Positions 24,155 to 35,513 of a stretch of DNA of 64,000 nt are shown here, one piece after another (within the stretch, counting starts at the first letter, position 1; every line of letters begins with the position of its first letter). The stretch is from positions 303,159 through 367,158 of the forward strand of contig SIJG01000084.1 of assembly GCA_023374025.1 (NCBI GenBank). The letters are read 5' to 3'. The position numbers and the translations under genes are program-made. Source of the DNA: Heterodera schachtii (taxonomy: Eukaryota > Nematoda > Chromadorea > Rhabditida > Heteroderidae). A model generated the notes under the pieces. It did not search any database. It was not told the origin of the DNA and worked only from the letters and a program-made list of their open reading frames with translations.

Positions 24155-27100
24155 ATGGTTGCTCTAAATGGCTGCACTTCCTCAAGGAGTCGAAGCAGTA
24201 CCCCACAAATGATGACAACACCAGCACCAGCCCATGTCAGCAGTCCAATGAACGGTCATTCGGCGCCGCAACTGAGACGAAGACTCTCAACAAATACACG
24301 TAATCCAAGCACAAAAATCTGATCAGTTTGTTAAGAGAGAATTGATCAGATTGCCTACGATTTATTTAATTATTATTCCAAAGAAAATATTTTGTTAGCT
24401 TGATCAACGCCCACACTCTGTCTATTGATATTAACAAATTATTATGGATTTTTAAAAAACACCCATAGATTTTAACAAAATTATTATGGATCCTTAAAAA
24501 ATATCTTAAATTAAAAAAAAAAATGTTCAGACTAGCTTGAGATATTTTCCCCTGCAACGATAATCAAATTTTGGAAAAGACCCAAAGCACATTATATTTA
24601 AAAAATGACTATTTTTTGATTATAATTAATTTATTAATTACTAAGGGAGATATTATATTTATTATTATAAATTTGAAAATTTAAAAAATGATATTTTTTG
24701 ATTATAATTAATTTATTAATTACTAAGGGAGATATTATATTTATTATAAATTTGAAATTTTAAAAAATGACTGTTTTTTGATTATAATTAATTTATTAAT
24801 TACTAAGGGAGAGATTATATTTATTATAAATTTGAAAATGTTTTATAAGCGGTTTTTGTTCAATGAAAATTTTCTGATTATCTGAAATTTTGCAAATTAA
24901 GCTGATTTTTATAATGCTTTAATTAAATTTTTACTCAGGTTAATAGCACATAAATTCTTTAATCTTTTCTGAAAAATTCAATTTTAAATTGACTTAAAAA
25001 ATTAAAAAAAATTTTTGTTTTCATAAATTATTGTAAATTCTATCCATGCTAATCACTTTATTTTGGTGATCAAAAACATTGCTTTCAGTGGAACAGTTCG
25101 CCCCGCTGAAGGACGATGATCGGCGCCTCTCACTTCAATCGGTCATCCTAAAGACCAAAGATGGCCTTGACAATCCCTTCGCTTGTGATGAACAATCTCC
25201 GGAGGAGCTGATCTACAATTTGTTCAAAATCCCACACAAATCCGATGCATCCATCGGCAAACTGATCATGGTAGACCAATAATTTTCAATTTTATTATGG
25301 CAGGGCTATTACCGGAGGGCACAAAAAATTCTAAAATTTTGCCTCATTAAAAAAAATTGCGGAACCAGGACTTTATGATTATTAATAAACGAATATACCT
25401 TGATCTTTTTTATAGATCAAAATTTTTTTAAAAACCTAACACAAAATATGGGGCAGAAAAACCTTGCCCTCTCTTTCCCATTTAGCCCCTGAATTTATGA
25501 AACTTTGTCATATTTTCCCATTTTTCGCTCCTATTTTTGAGGGTTTTTAGGCCCTAAATCATACCTATTTTGGCAATTTATGTCTTAAAATTGAGTCCCT
25601 ACTCCCAAAAAACATTCTTGCCCACTTTAAAGGTACTGAAAAATTACGGACTCCAAGAGAATGACCCTCGGTTGGCGCCGATGATGCGCAAAATTCGCGA
25701 AATTGAAAATGAGAAGGAGGAACGCATGAACGAGGCACGGGACCCGAAGCATTGGAAGATGAGCCACAACGACTTCAAGCGGGTCATCGGCGAATCGCGT
25801 GGGTTTTTGGTGAAATATAATTTGGCATAATTCAAATTGTCATGCATTGGAAGACATGGAAAATTTAAAAAAAAAAGAGTGAACACTACGAAAAAGGCTT
25901 AGGAAAATCTTTCAAAAATTCTGAATAGACAGTCGCGTTAAAATGAGAAAAGGCTTTTGTAGGCACAAAAATTTTATTTTTTATTTTTTTTAAATATAGA
26001 AACTAAATAAAGCCCCCCCCCCTCATCGGTTGGCCTTGTAAATTTTGGAAAAACCACTACCCCCAATAAAAAGTCAAATTGCCTTTTTATTGCCAGTTTT
26101 TCAGTCCTAAAAAATGGAGCCTTTTAATAAGTTGGTCTGCCATTTCAGAATCATACTTTTTAAGTTTTATCTAGTTATGCACTCGAAAATAGATTTCATT
26201 GGCTAATTGCCAATAAAAATCTCAATTAAAAAATCTATGCCATTTTCCCCGTCTACAGTATCGCTTATTGTGCAAACTCTACAAAATGATCTTATTGTGC
26301 CGGCATGGGCTCATTTCGGTTCCATCATCAAAGAAATTTACACCGAGGTTTTGAAAATAAATTTTTGTGACTAAAAACAAATTAATTATTTTAGTGCATT
26401 CCAATTACTGACGGAAATGTGGCCAATTACATTCCACAATTAGCCCGAATGTCACCAAATTATTGGGGAGTATCAATTTGCACGGTTGATGGCCAGGTAA
26501 AAAAATAATTAAAAAATAAGTGCCACATTTATTTTGCAATTTTTAGCGAATTTCATTCGGTGATTGCAAAGTGCCATTCTGTGTTCAAAGTGTTTCGAAG
26601 GCATTAAATTACAGTATAGGTACAACATAAAATTATTTACAGTAATTTAAATAATTTATTTTTCAATTTTTATTGTCATTTTTGAAAGATAATTTTAAAA
26701 ATTAATATTTTAATTCGTTATTATTGTTATTGTTTTTTGAAAGATAATAAAATTAATTTTTTTTTGAATAAAAATAGTAAATTAAAGTTTAGGAAATTAT
26801 ATTTTAATTTTTGAAATTAAAAAATTTATTTTGAATTTTAATTAAGCCGCTTCTGAAATGGGCGCTGAATATGTGCACCAATACGTTGGCCAAGAGCCGT
26901 CCGGCCGACTGTTCAATGAAATTTGCTTGGACCCAAACAGTAAATGATTTATTTGTTTATTTATTTATTTTCAATAAAGAAAACAGTTTTATATTTCATT
27001 ATGCCAATAAAAGAGAAGATAAAGCATTCAGATGGATTAATATTTCAAAAGGATTAACTATTTGCGGCCATAAATTTAAATATTTTACATTTTACTTCTT

Positions 27101-30100
27101 CGCTCAGATAAACCGCACAATCCGATGGTGAACAGTGGGGCGATCATTGTCAGCAGTTTGATCCGTGCACAGCTGAACATGGCTGATCGATTTGAATACG
27201 TTGGAATAATTTTTAAATTCTAATTAATTCTAAAAAATGTATTTTTTTGCTTTAAAAAAAAACTAATAATCTTTTTGCTCAAATGCCAAAAGTATCATGG
27301 ATAAGATTTATTGAAACACAGATGATCAACGAGTACAAGAAGATGGCTGGTGGTGAATATGTTGGCTTCAACAATGCCGTTTTTCTGTCCGAAGCTGCCA
27401 CGGCTGATCGCAATTTTGCGCTTGCCTATTTTATGAAGGTTAGTTACTGTAAATGGCATCCAAACGTGTAGAAATTTCTAAATTTACAAAAAACTATATA
27501 AAAATTTCTAAAATTTTTAATAGTCCTAATTTTGAAAGTGGAAATCGGTAATCAACTCCCAAATATTTATCGGTAATCGAATTCCGGAAAATTGAAATAG
27601 GGAATTCCGCACTATTCTGCTGTATAGATTTGTAAAAATTTTGAGAATTTTCAGGAAAATGGCTGCTTTCCTGAGGAGTCAAAACACACAAGCCTCAAGG
27701 AAACACTGGACTTCTATTTCCAATTGTGTTCATTAGAGGTCAATTGTGAGGGAGCGGCAGTGATTGCTTCAACATTGGCAAACGGAGGTGCCAAAATTAT
27801 TTAATTGACATTTAATTGACCCTCAAAATAAAATTGAATGACAAATATTGGCACTCTGAAGAAAAGTCTTATTTTTATTAAAAAATATCCATATTAAATT
27901 TGACGAAGAAATCATTTAAAAAAAACTTGAAGCTATTTGTCCGAATTTTTATGAGTACTGTACTACTTAAGGATACTGTATATTTATTATTATGCCAAAT
28001 CATTATTAAATATAATATAAATTGTAAATAGATACCATGAGAAACTTCAAGAGCGTGTTAAAAACTCACTCGGACCTTGTCAGGGTTTTCTCAGTATCCC
28101 AATCCGGGCATTTTTTTTTGGAAAATTCGCCCGGACCAAAAGTCCAGAAAACAGGATTTTATCTGGACGAAATTCGAATTATGGATCTAAAAGCTAATAA
28201 ATTCCCAAAAATATTTAATTAGGCGTTTGTCCGTTGACTGGAGAGCGTTGCATTGGCTCCCGCCCGTGCCGTGACGTGCTGTCGCTGATGAACTCGTGCG
28301 GCATGTACGACTACTCGGGCCAATTCGCGTTCCATGTGGGGCTGCCGGCCAAGTCGGGCGTGTCCGGCGTGACCATTGTTGTGGTGCCAAATCTGATGGG
28401 AATTGCGCTGTGGTCGCCCCCGTTGGACCGCATGGGCAATTCCTGCCGCGGGGTCCATTTTTGCAAAAAGTTGATCGATCGCTTCAATTTCCACAACTAC
28501 GATTCGTTGGCACATAATGAATCTCAGGTATTTTTTGATTTAGTCCACATACCGTATTATCTCCAATTATCCCCCCCCCCTTCTGAGGAGGTTGAAAAAT
28601 AATCCCCACCCCCCGGGGTGGGGGAAGAAATATTTTTAAAAGTTGAAAACTATTTAGAGAAATTTAAAGAAAACTTTAAAAAGATTGAAGAAACTTTAAA
28701 TTTTAAAGGAAATTTCATAAATTTTTTTATTAAAAATATTTTCTGATCATAAAAATTTTTCTTGAAGTTTTTGTTTGAAGAATACTTTAAAATTCGGAGG
28801 CAGTTTTTAAGAAATTGTTTTTTTTAATTGTTACAGAAATTTGACCCACGCCGCCGTGTCGGCGAGCGCGAGAAAACTGCGGTGGTTTCGTTGCTGTTCG
28901 CGTCAAAGGCTGGTGATTTGAACACCATCAGAAGGTCATTCTCTAGCTAATGAATTTGATCAACAAAAAGCCAAAAATAAAATTAAAAACTTTCAGATAT
29001 TTAAATGTAATATAAAATTAAATTTTAAATTTTAATTTTCGACTTTAAATTTAAAATCCTATTGAATTGTCAGAATGTATTTGCAAGGCTGTGACTTGGA
29101 GATGGCCGACTATGACAAGCGAACTGCGCTGCATTTGGCTGCTTCCGAAGGCCATTTTGATGTGGCACTTTTCCTTTTGGAGACCGGCAAAGTTCAACCG
29201 GACCCAAGGGATCGGTGAGTCATAATCAAATTTAAAAATAGTAATGGCACAAAACATAATTATTTGTTGAAGTAAATTTAAAAATAGTAAAGCTCAGGAA
29301 TTTGTATTTTTATGAATCTTTAAAAATAAAAAAATGATAATAAAATTTTCCAATTTTTTTGGTAGCTTTTCAATTGAAATAAAACTTTGAATACCTGAAA
29401 TTACAAATTCTAATATCTTATTTTAAAAATACATGAAATCTATGTTTTTCCGTGCCGAGACCTGGGCTTGGATTTCGTATTTGCTATGAGCCTGTTTCTT
29501 GGACAAAAATCCTGGAAAATTTAGGCTGGGCAAAATTAAATTAAAAAAAACGAAAAATTTTTGACTCAAACAGTTGGAATCGGACTCCTCTTGACGACGC
29601 CCGTTCGGAACATCACACATCGGTGGCACTGATGCTGGAGCGACGAATGCAAGACATTGCACAGACAAGCAATTTGCCGGCCAACAAACCATTGCAGAGC
29701 CGAACAGTGTCACTGCATGGGTTACAGGTGGGGTAAAGCCGAGAGGGGGCGGGGTGGGGATATCCGGTCAAATCGGGGAAAGCGGGAATCCCCGTTTTCC
29801 GGGAACGAGAAATGAAAGCGAAATTTTAAGTCGCTGATCCCGACGTGAATCAAATTTTACAATCCAGGGACGATCCCAGGGTTTCGGCTTAGGTATTGTC
29901 CCCCAGCCCGTCGCCCGGGGCGACGACTTTTTTTAAAATTTTCATGCCACTTTTTTGGCGAGTTTTCGGAAAATTTTTTTGTAGCTTTTCCCTCGATTTT
30001 TAACAGATTTTTACCCAAAGGTATTTAGTATTTCCGTTCTGCTAATTGGAAACGGTTTTTCCAGGCTGTCAGCAAAAGTAGGCCACCCGTTGTCTTTGGG

Positions 30101-33100
30101 TTGGGATCGCCGCCGGCAATCAGCAGTGGCCAAATGTCCATCTCATCGCCAATGGTGCCAACAATGCCGACGCATCATGTCCAATCTGCTGGTGGCTGTA
30201 ATGAATTAAAATTGACAAGTCATTCCCAACTCATCAACATCCAAATCCAATTCATCCATATTTAATTCTGAAATAACTATATACATAAATCAATGAACCC
30301 TAAATTCAAAAAGAATGAATTTTTTAATTATAATTTCCTTGTAAAATTGAAATAAAAAATAAAGAAATACAAAACCGGCTTTTTGGTTTTATTAATTCAC
30401 TATTTAAAAAAATTTTTTCAAAAATTCTGACAAAAATTGATTTTTGAGAATTACGGATTACGCATTACAGGAAATTACGGTCTTTTTGGGCCCGTAATTC
30501 GTATGGATTACGGATTTCCGTAACTGAGAAAATAGCTGTAATTACGGATTACGGATTTCCGTAATTGCAAATCCAATTGCGTGCGGCCCTGATTCAAACC
30601 AAATGACGAATCAGCAAAACATAATTATTCCTTTATCAACATAGAAAAAGTCCGCAAAAGTTATGTTGAATGACAATATTAAAATAATTGAGAGACCCTT
30701 TTCCATGACAAAACTAAATTTGGATACGATAACCATAAGCATGATCTACAATAATCCCATGTGGATCGAAATGACAAAAATGTTAATTACATTTTCCAAT
30801 TTTAATAGGTCAAATTCATCAGTCCAGCAGTTCCAACTCAGTGCATTCGTCGGCATCCAGTGAATGCCTTCTGCTGAGGGAGAAGCTTGGCGGTGTGCCA
30901 CCGCCGGTGCGCCAAAGTCCGTTGTGCCATTGCAACTTCAGTGCCAATGCCAAACAGCAAAATTTACAACGCGCCGACTCGGCCACAATGTTCTCTTGTT
31001 TGTCATCGGCTGTTAAGCAATCTACATGCAGCGTGGTACCATGACAAAAATCGTATTTATAATCATATAATCAAGGCGTAAGCAAGACCCTTGGCTTCGG
31101 GGCGGGGAGGCGCTGAATTTAAAAATTTCGATTTCATGACTTTTTTTTTTGTTGCTATTTTGGTCTACATTTTTCAAAAATATAGTAAAATGGGGTCAGG
31201 GGTACCGAAAGGCGCCACCGGGAAATTTTTTAAAAATTTAAATCCAATTTAAAATAAAAAATTGTTGAGCGAAAAAACAGGTGCATTTTTTGGAACATTT
31301 TTATAAATACCATTAAAATTTGTAAAAAAAAAAAAATTCCCCGGCTGCACTTATAGGCACCACCGTACCCAAAAGTTCATTGTTTTTTTTTACCCAAAAT
31401 GTTAAAAGTGGTGATTTTTTGCGAAAAATTAGTGTTCGGATTTCCCTTTACTAATTTTTTTTTTCTGGTTGCGGGCCTGATTTGTCTAGGCATTTGCCAA
31501 AAATTACTTCATTATTAAAAACTAAGGCACAAATTCTACCAAAATTTATAAAAATGGATTAAAAACAGCAACAAAATGATCATGATTGCGGCGGCGGATC
31601 ATTGCGCAAATTGTCCTGCTCTACGCCAATTGTTGTTGGACATCATTATGGGCAAGGTCATCATCGAAACCGAAAAATTATACACAATTTAAAATAATAT
31701 ATTATATTATTTTTAGATCTCTAAAACATTTTCAATTTTGTTTGAATATCGTATAACTTTTTAACTGGATTCAATATTTTTTTTGTTAAATTATTAAGGG
31801 ACTAATTTTTATTTTCAATCTAATATAAAATTAAAATATAATTTTGAAACAATTCTCCCCATACACCACAAAAGGTCAGCAGCATCAGCATAATTATGGC
31901 ATTCAAAACGGCAACAGTAACAATAACAACAACAGGACGGAGCAGTACAACAACGGCAACCTTGACAAGCATCATCACAACAACAATAACAGCTTCAACA
32001 ACAATCAATTAACTGGGCATGATCAAAGTCATGCCGAAACGCAGGGAGGTAATTAAGGGCAGAGTGCCTGTAAGGATCAGCATCCGAATTTTCTAAAATT
32101 TTGTAGAAAAATTCCTTCGCATTTAAGCAATCAAAAAATTTTATAAATATTTAAAATCACAATACAAAAATCCAAAAACTTAATTGACCGTAACGCCTGA
32201 TTTTCAAATTTTGAGTTCATGCCAAGTTTTACAATATATTTGTATATAATTTTTTGTAGAATATGAGTTAAAATTCTGAACTCGAGATGATAATTTACAT
32301 ATATATGCCTTATGTCAAAATATTTTCTTACAATGTTTGAAAAAATTCATGCAAATTTTCGAACTTAAAAAATAAATTAGTAAATTTAGCGCAAAATTCT
32401 GTGGGACATGACGAAAGCGGCATCTTTGAATATTACCATGATGTGCAGGCACAAAAATTAACAGCTGAAGAGGACGCGGACTCGCTTGAAGACATTCGGG
32501 ACAGGGGTAACTAATGTACAAATGAAAATTTTAAGGGGAAAATTAAGAAACATTAATGAACGGAGATTTTTTTAATTACGGAAATCCGTAATTACGGAGG
32601 TTTTTGCAATTATGAACGGAGATTTTTTTAATTACGGAAATCCGTAATTACGGAGGTTTTTGCAATTATGAACGGAGATTTTTTTAATTACGGAAATCCG
32701 TAATTACGGAGGTTTTTGCAATTATGGAAATCCATAACCCATATTACGGGTAGCCAAAAATGCCGTAATTGTAATAATTAAGCCCAGCCCTGATCGGGAC
32801 CATTAATTTCCTTTGTTCTTTTTTCAAAAAAAGACAATTTTGAGCGATAAAATTCACAATTATTTAATAAATAGATTAAATTATTAATTTTTTCCCGGAT
32901 GCTATCTCGCCCAAAAAAAAAATCGCATGAAAATTTCAGGCATTTCGTTGCGTTACTCAGAGATTTCGGATAGCGAAAGCCATGGCCCATCGTCCGCGGT
33001 TGAGCCGTTTTGGGCGAGCAGTCAATCGAATAAATATTCGCAACAGCAAAATCAAATGCATGTGCATGGACAATTTGTCAAACTGCAGCATCAACACAAG

Positions 33101-33160
33101 GTGGAGATCAGCTCGGAATCGGACGAGGAGGAGGAAGAGGTGGTGAAAAGAATGGAATAA
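24155..33160 (+). CDS. glna: Glutaminase with ankyrin repeats and a possible long Gln/Asn/Ser-rich tail
   Basis: It hydrolyses glutamine to glutamate and ammonia. Core exons: 24155-24299, 25089-25270, 25633-25798, 26259-26347, 26395-26496, 26547-26619, 26847-26939, 27108-27199, 27322-27438, 27655-27787, 28223-28527, 28837-28934, 29074-29214, 29574-29727 and 30065. The catalytic S-x-x-K is in [10 protein letters not shown]; other active-site segments are [34 protein letters not shown] and [20 protein letters not shown]. Ankyrin repeats follow ([20 protein letters not shown] and WNRTPLDDA). Exon 15 can read to TAA at 30265 (696 aa), or splice at 30197 in phase to 30809-31035, 31569-31656, 31875-32048, 32390-32506 and 32940-33160 (949 aa). 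No mitochondrial signal is clear. Confidence is high for the core, about 0.5 for the tail. Confidence 0.9.
24599..24838. repeat. Tandem repeat of about 80 bp, three copies, in glutaminase intron 1
   Basis: The segment 'tttttgattataattaattt...actaagggaga' repeats three times with few changes. Confidence 0.85.
32556..32723. repeat. 56-bp tandem repeat, three identical copies
   Basis: Each unit runs from ATGAACGGAG to TTTTTGCAATT and contains the palindrome AATTACGGAAATCCGTAATT. It lies in the last intron of the long glutaminase form, or in the intron of a separate gene. A related sequence lies at 30455-30575. Confidence 0.9.
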
Positions 33161-33507
33161 TTTGATAATTATATTAAATAAAATTTTAAATTATAATTTA
33201 ATTAAATAGAGAGGAATTTATTGATTTAAACAACAATTAAAAGTAATATTTAAGCATTGAGTAAAAGAAATGCAAAAAAAAAACAATGTTGAAATATTTT
33301 ATATCTCATTGGATTTTAATAATCCCTTTAAAATAAATGATTTTAAAAATAAACAATTTTAATTATTTTAATTTTAATTTTTGATTAATAATAATATTCA
33401 AAAATTTGAAAAAAATATATATAAAGCTTTTATTTATTTAATATTTTTTGCTTATTTTATAACAAATTAAATTCACAAATAAAAGAAAAATATTTAAATT
33501 ATTTAAG

Positions 33508-33594
33508 GATATTCTAACGGAGTCAAATGATGTGCAAAAAATTTCGCAAATGTGTTGTCCATCGTCAGTACAAGCACAAAACAATCCATCTTAA
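33508..33594 (+). other. Orphan terminal-exon-like open stretch
   Basis: After the acceptor ATTTAAG, 29 codons (starting DILTESNDVQKISQMCCP) end in TAA. A decayed relative starts near 40094. It may be an alternative last exon of the upstream gene or a relic of a duplicated gene; no upstream partner is proven. Confidence 0.25.
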
Positions 33595-34896
33595 GCAGAA
33601 GGATGTGCAACGAAAAATGATATGATATTTTGGCATAAATAATTCCGTTTTACAAATATTTTAAATGAATAAATTAACGAGCCAAAAATACATTAAATTT
33701 AACATTCTCAGGCGAATTAAAAAAATTTTCACAAAAAATGGGCTTTTTTTTTAATTTGCCTAATTTTCTCAACAAATTTGATCCTAAAATTTTCTAAATT
33801 TTCCTCGCGGATCCCAATTTTCTTATATTTTTGCCAAAATTTGGTCTCAAAATGGCCAAAATGCTCTAAAATAGCTAAATTTCCCGTTTTTCTACTCAGC
33901 CAGAAATTTAGGAAAAATACACTGGACAAAAAAATTTAGGGCCGGAACAAAAAAAGGCTCTTAGGGGGCCATTTCAGTAATTTTTATCCTTTTTTTCTAT
34001 TTAATTCGGGGATTGACGCCAAAATCCTCTACCAAATTTGTCGGGGTATTTGGAGAAAATTAAAAATGAGCATCATTAATTTGGGAAATGATCGGAATTT
34101 GAAAGTTTTGAATAATTGAGCATTGTTTCTAAATATGAAATTTACTGGCATTCGACCCATTTTTTTTTTGAAAATCAGCCAAAAAATGCAGTCCGGATCG
34201 CAAATTTGGCATCCCTTTTTTAGCTAATCCTAAGAAAGGAAAATAGTTTTTCCTGAGCTCCCTATGGTCTGAAACCCACGAAAAACATGTTTTTTCGCTT
34301 GTTGTTAAGCTAATTTTCGAGTTAATAGCAACTATTTCTAGTTTTTTTTTAAATTTATTATTCACTTATTCTGGTGTTTTGCCCAAAATTTGTTAAAAAA
34401 TGCAATAACAAGGAAAAATACACCCATAAGAATCGACCTAAAAAATATTTTCAAAGATACACCCCTAAGCATCGACCCGAAAATTTTCAAAAATGCACCC
34501 CTAAGAAATGAAAAATTTTCTCAAAAATTCATCTTGAAAATTTATTTATTTTTTTCTTTACAAGAATTTGTGATTTTAAAAATAATTTATATCAGTGCTG
34601 ATTTAGCTTAATTTTTTTGCTTTTTGTATAAAATTTTTGATTTTACACCCCTAATTTGAAACTTTTTGGCACCTAATTTCCCATTTTTAGCACCTCTATT
34701 TTTGCGTTTTTTTTTTGAACCTAAAAACTACCTTTTGCAGTTTTTCGAACCTAAAAATCGTAGCCCTATTGAATATGCATAGATTTTGAATGCAATTTAA
34801 TATTTTTTTATGAATATGCAATACCCATGCCTTAATATTCTATACAATGTATTGATTATGCGTTAATTTAAAAAAAATATTTTTAATTTTCAAAAA
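33595..34896. other. Repeat-derived spacer
   Basis: AT-rich. It holds several 'tacacccctaagaatcgacc' motifs (34421-34510) and 'cctaaaaactacc' runs. At 34810-34865 it begins the upstream sequence that is duplicated at 35365-35420. No gene seen. Confidence 0.55.
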
Positions 34897-35136
34897 ATGC
34901 TTATTCTAATCCTCCCAAATTTACTTCCAATGCTCGCTTTAATGATCGCCATGGGCATAATTGGAACTGTTGTGCATCAGGGTTGCCACCCGTATCCCGA
35001 ATCCCAAAACCCGACATTTTTCTCGTCCCGAATCCCAACCCGATGATTTTTCGGCCGACCCGACCCGAATCCCGACCCGATATTTTTTTGGACCCGCGGC
35101 AACCCTGTTGTGTATGGAATGGACCCAAAGTTAAAG
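34897..35136 (+). pseudogene. Truncated first exon of the secreted family, split by a hAT element
   Basis: Starting MLILILPNLLPMLALMIAMG, this matches the signal peptide region of the gene at 35514. After GTTGTG it is interrupted by the 130-bp hAT element (34978-35107), then continues with YGMDPKLK before homology ends. Its upstream 55 bp is nearly identical to the sequence upstream of 35514, so it came from a local tandem duplication and was then disabled. Confidence 0.75.
34978..35107. mobile_element. Short hAT element (130 bp)
   Basis: The ends are CAGGGTTGCC and GGCAACCCTG. The flanking 8-mers are TTGTGCAT (34970-34977) and TTGTGTAT (35108-35115), one mismatch. The interior is runs of 'cccgaatcccgacccga'. 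A relative with the same right end GGCAACCCTG is at 59283-59292. Confidence 0.85.
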
Positions 35137-35513
35137 GTTTTCGGGGTCTTTTGAAAAATTATCTTTAACAAAATAAAGTAAAACGTAATGGTAGAAGGGG
35201 TAAAAAATGTCGTTTTAGAGAAACAGTGAATTTTTGGATACAAAAAGAAGTTTTTAAAAAGTACGGGAGCTTTTTGCGCGCCCTGTATGTATTATGTATT
35301 TTATAGTTTGTGGGGGCATCTGTATGTTATTGTATGTATATGTATAATTTAATTATTATTATTATATGAATATGCAATACCCATGCCTTAATATTCTATA
35401 CAATGCATTGATTGTGCGTTTATTACACGTGAAAAGAGAATATGAAGGAATTATTAGCAGCTACTTATCTATTTTCTTATTACTTTATTTTTATTTTTCT
35501 AATTTTAGCTAAA

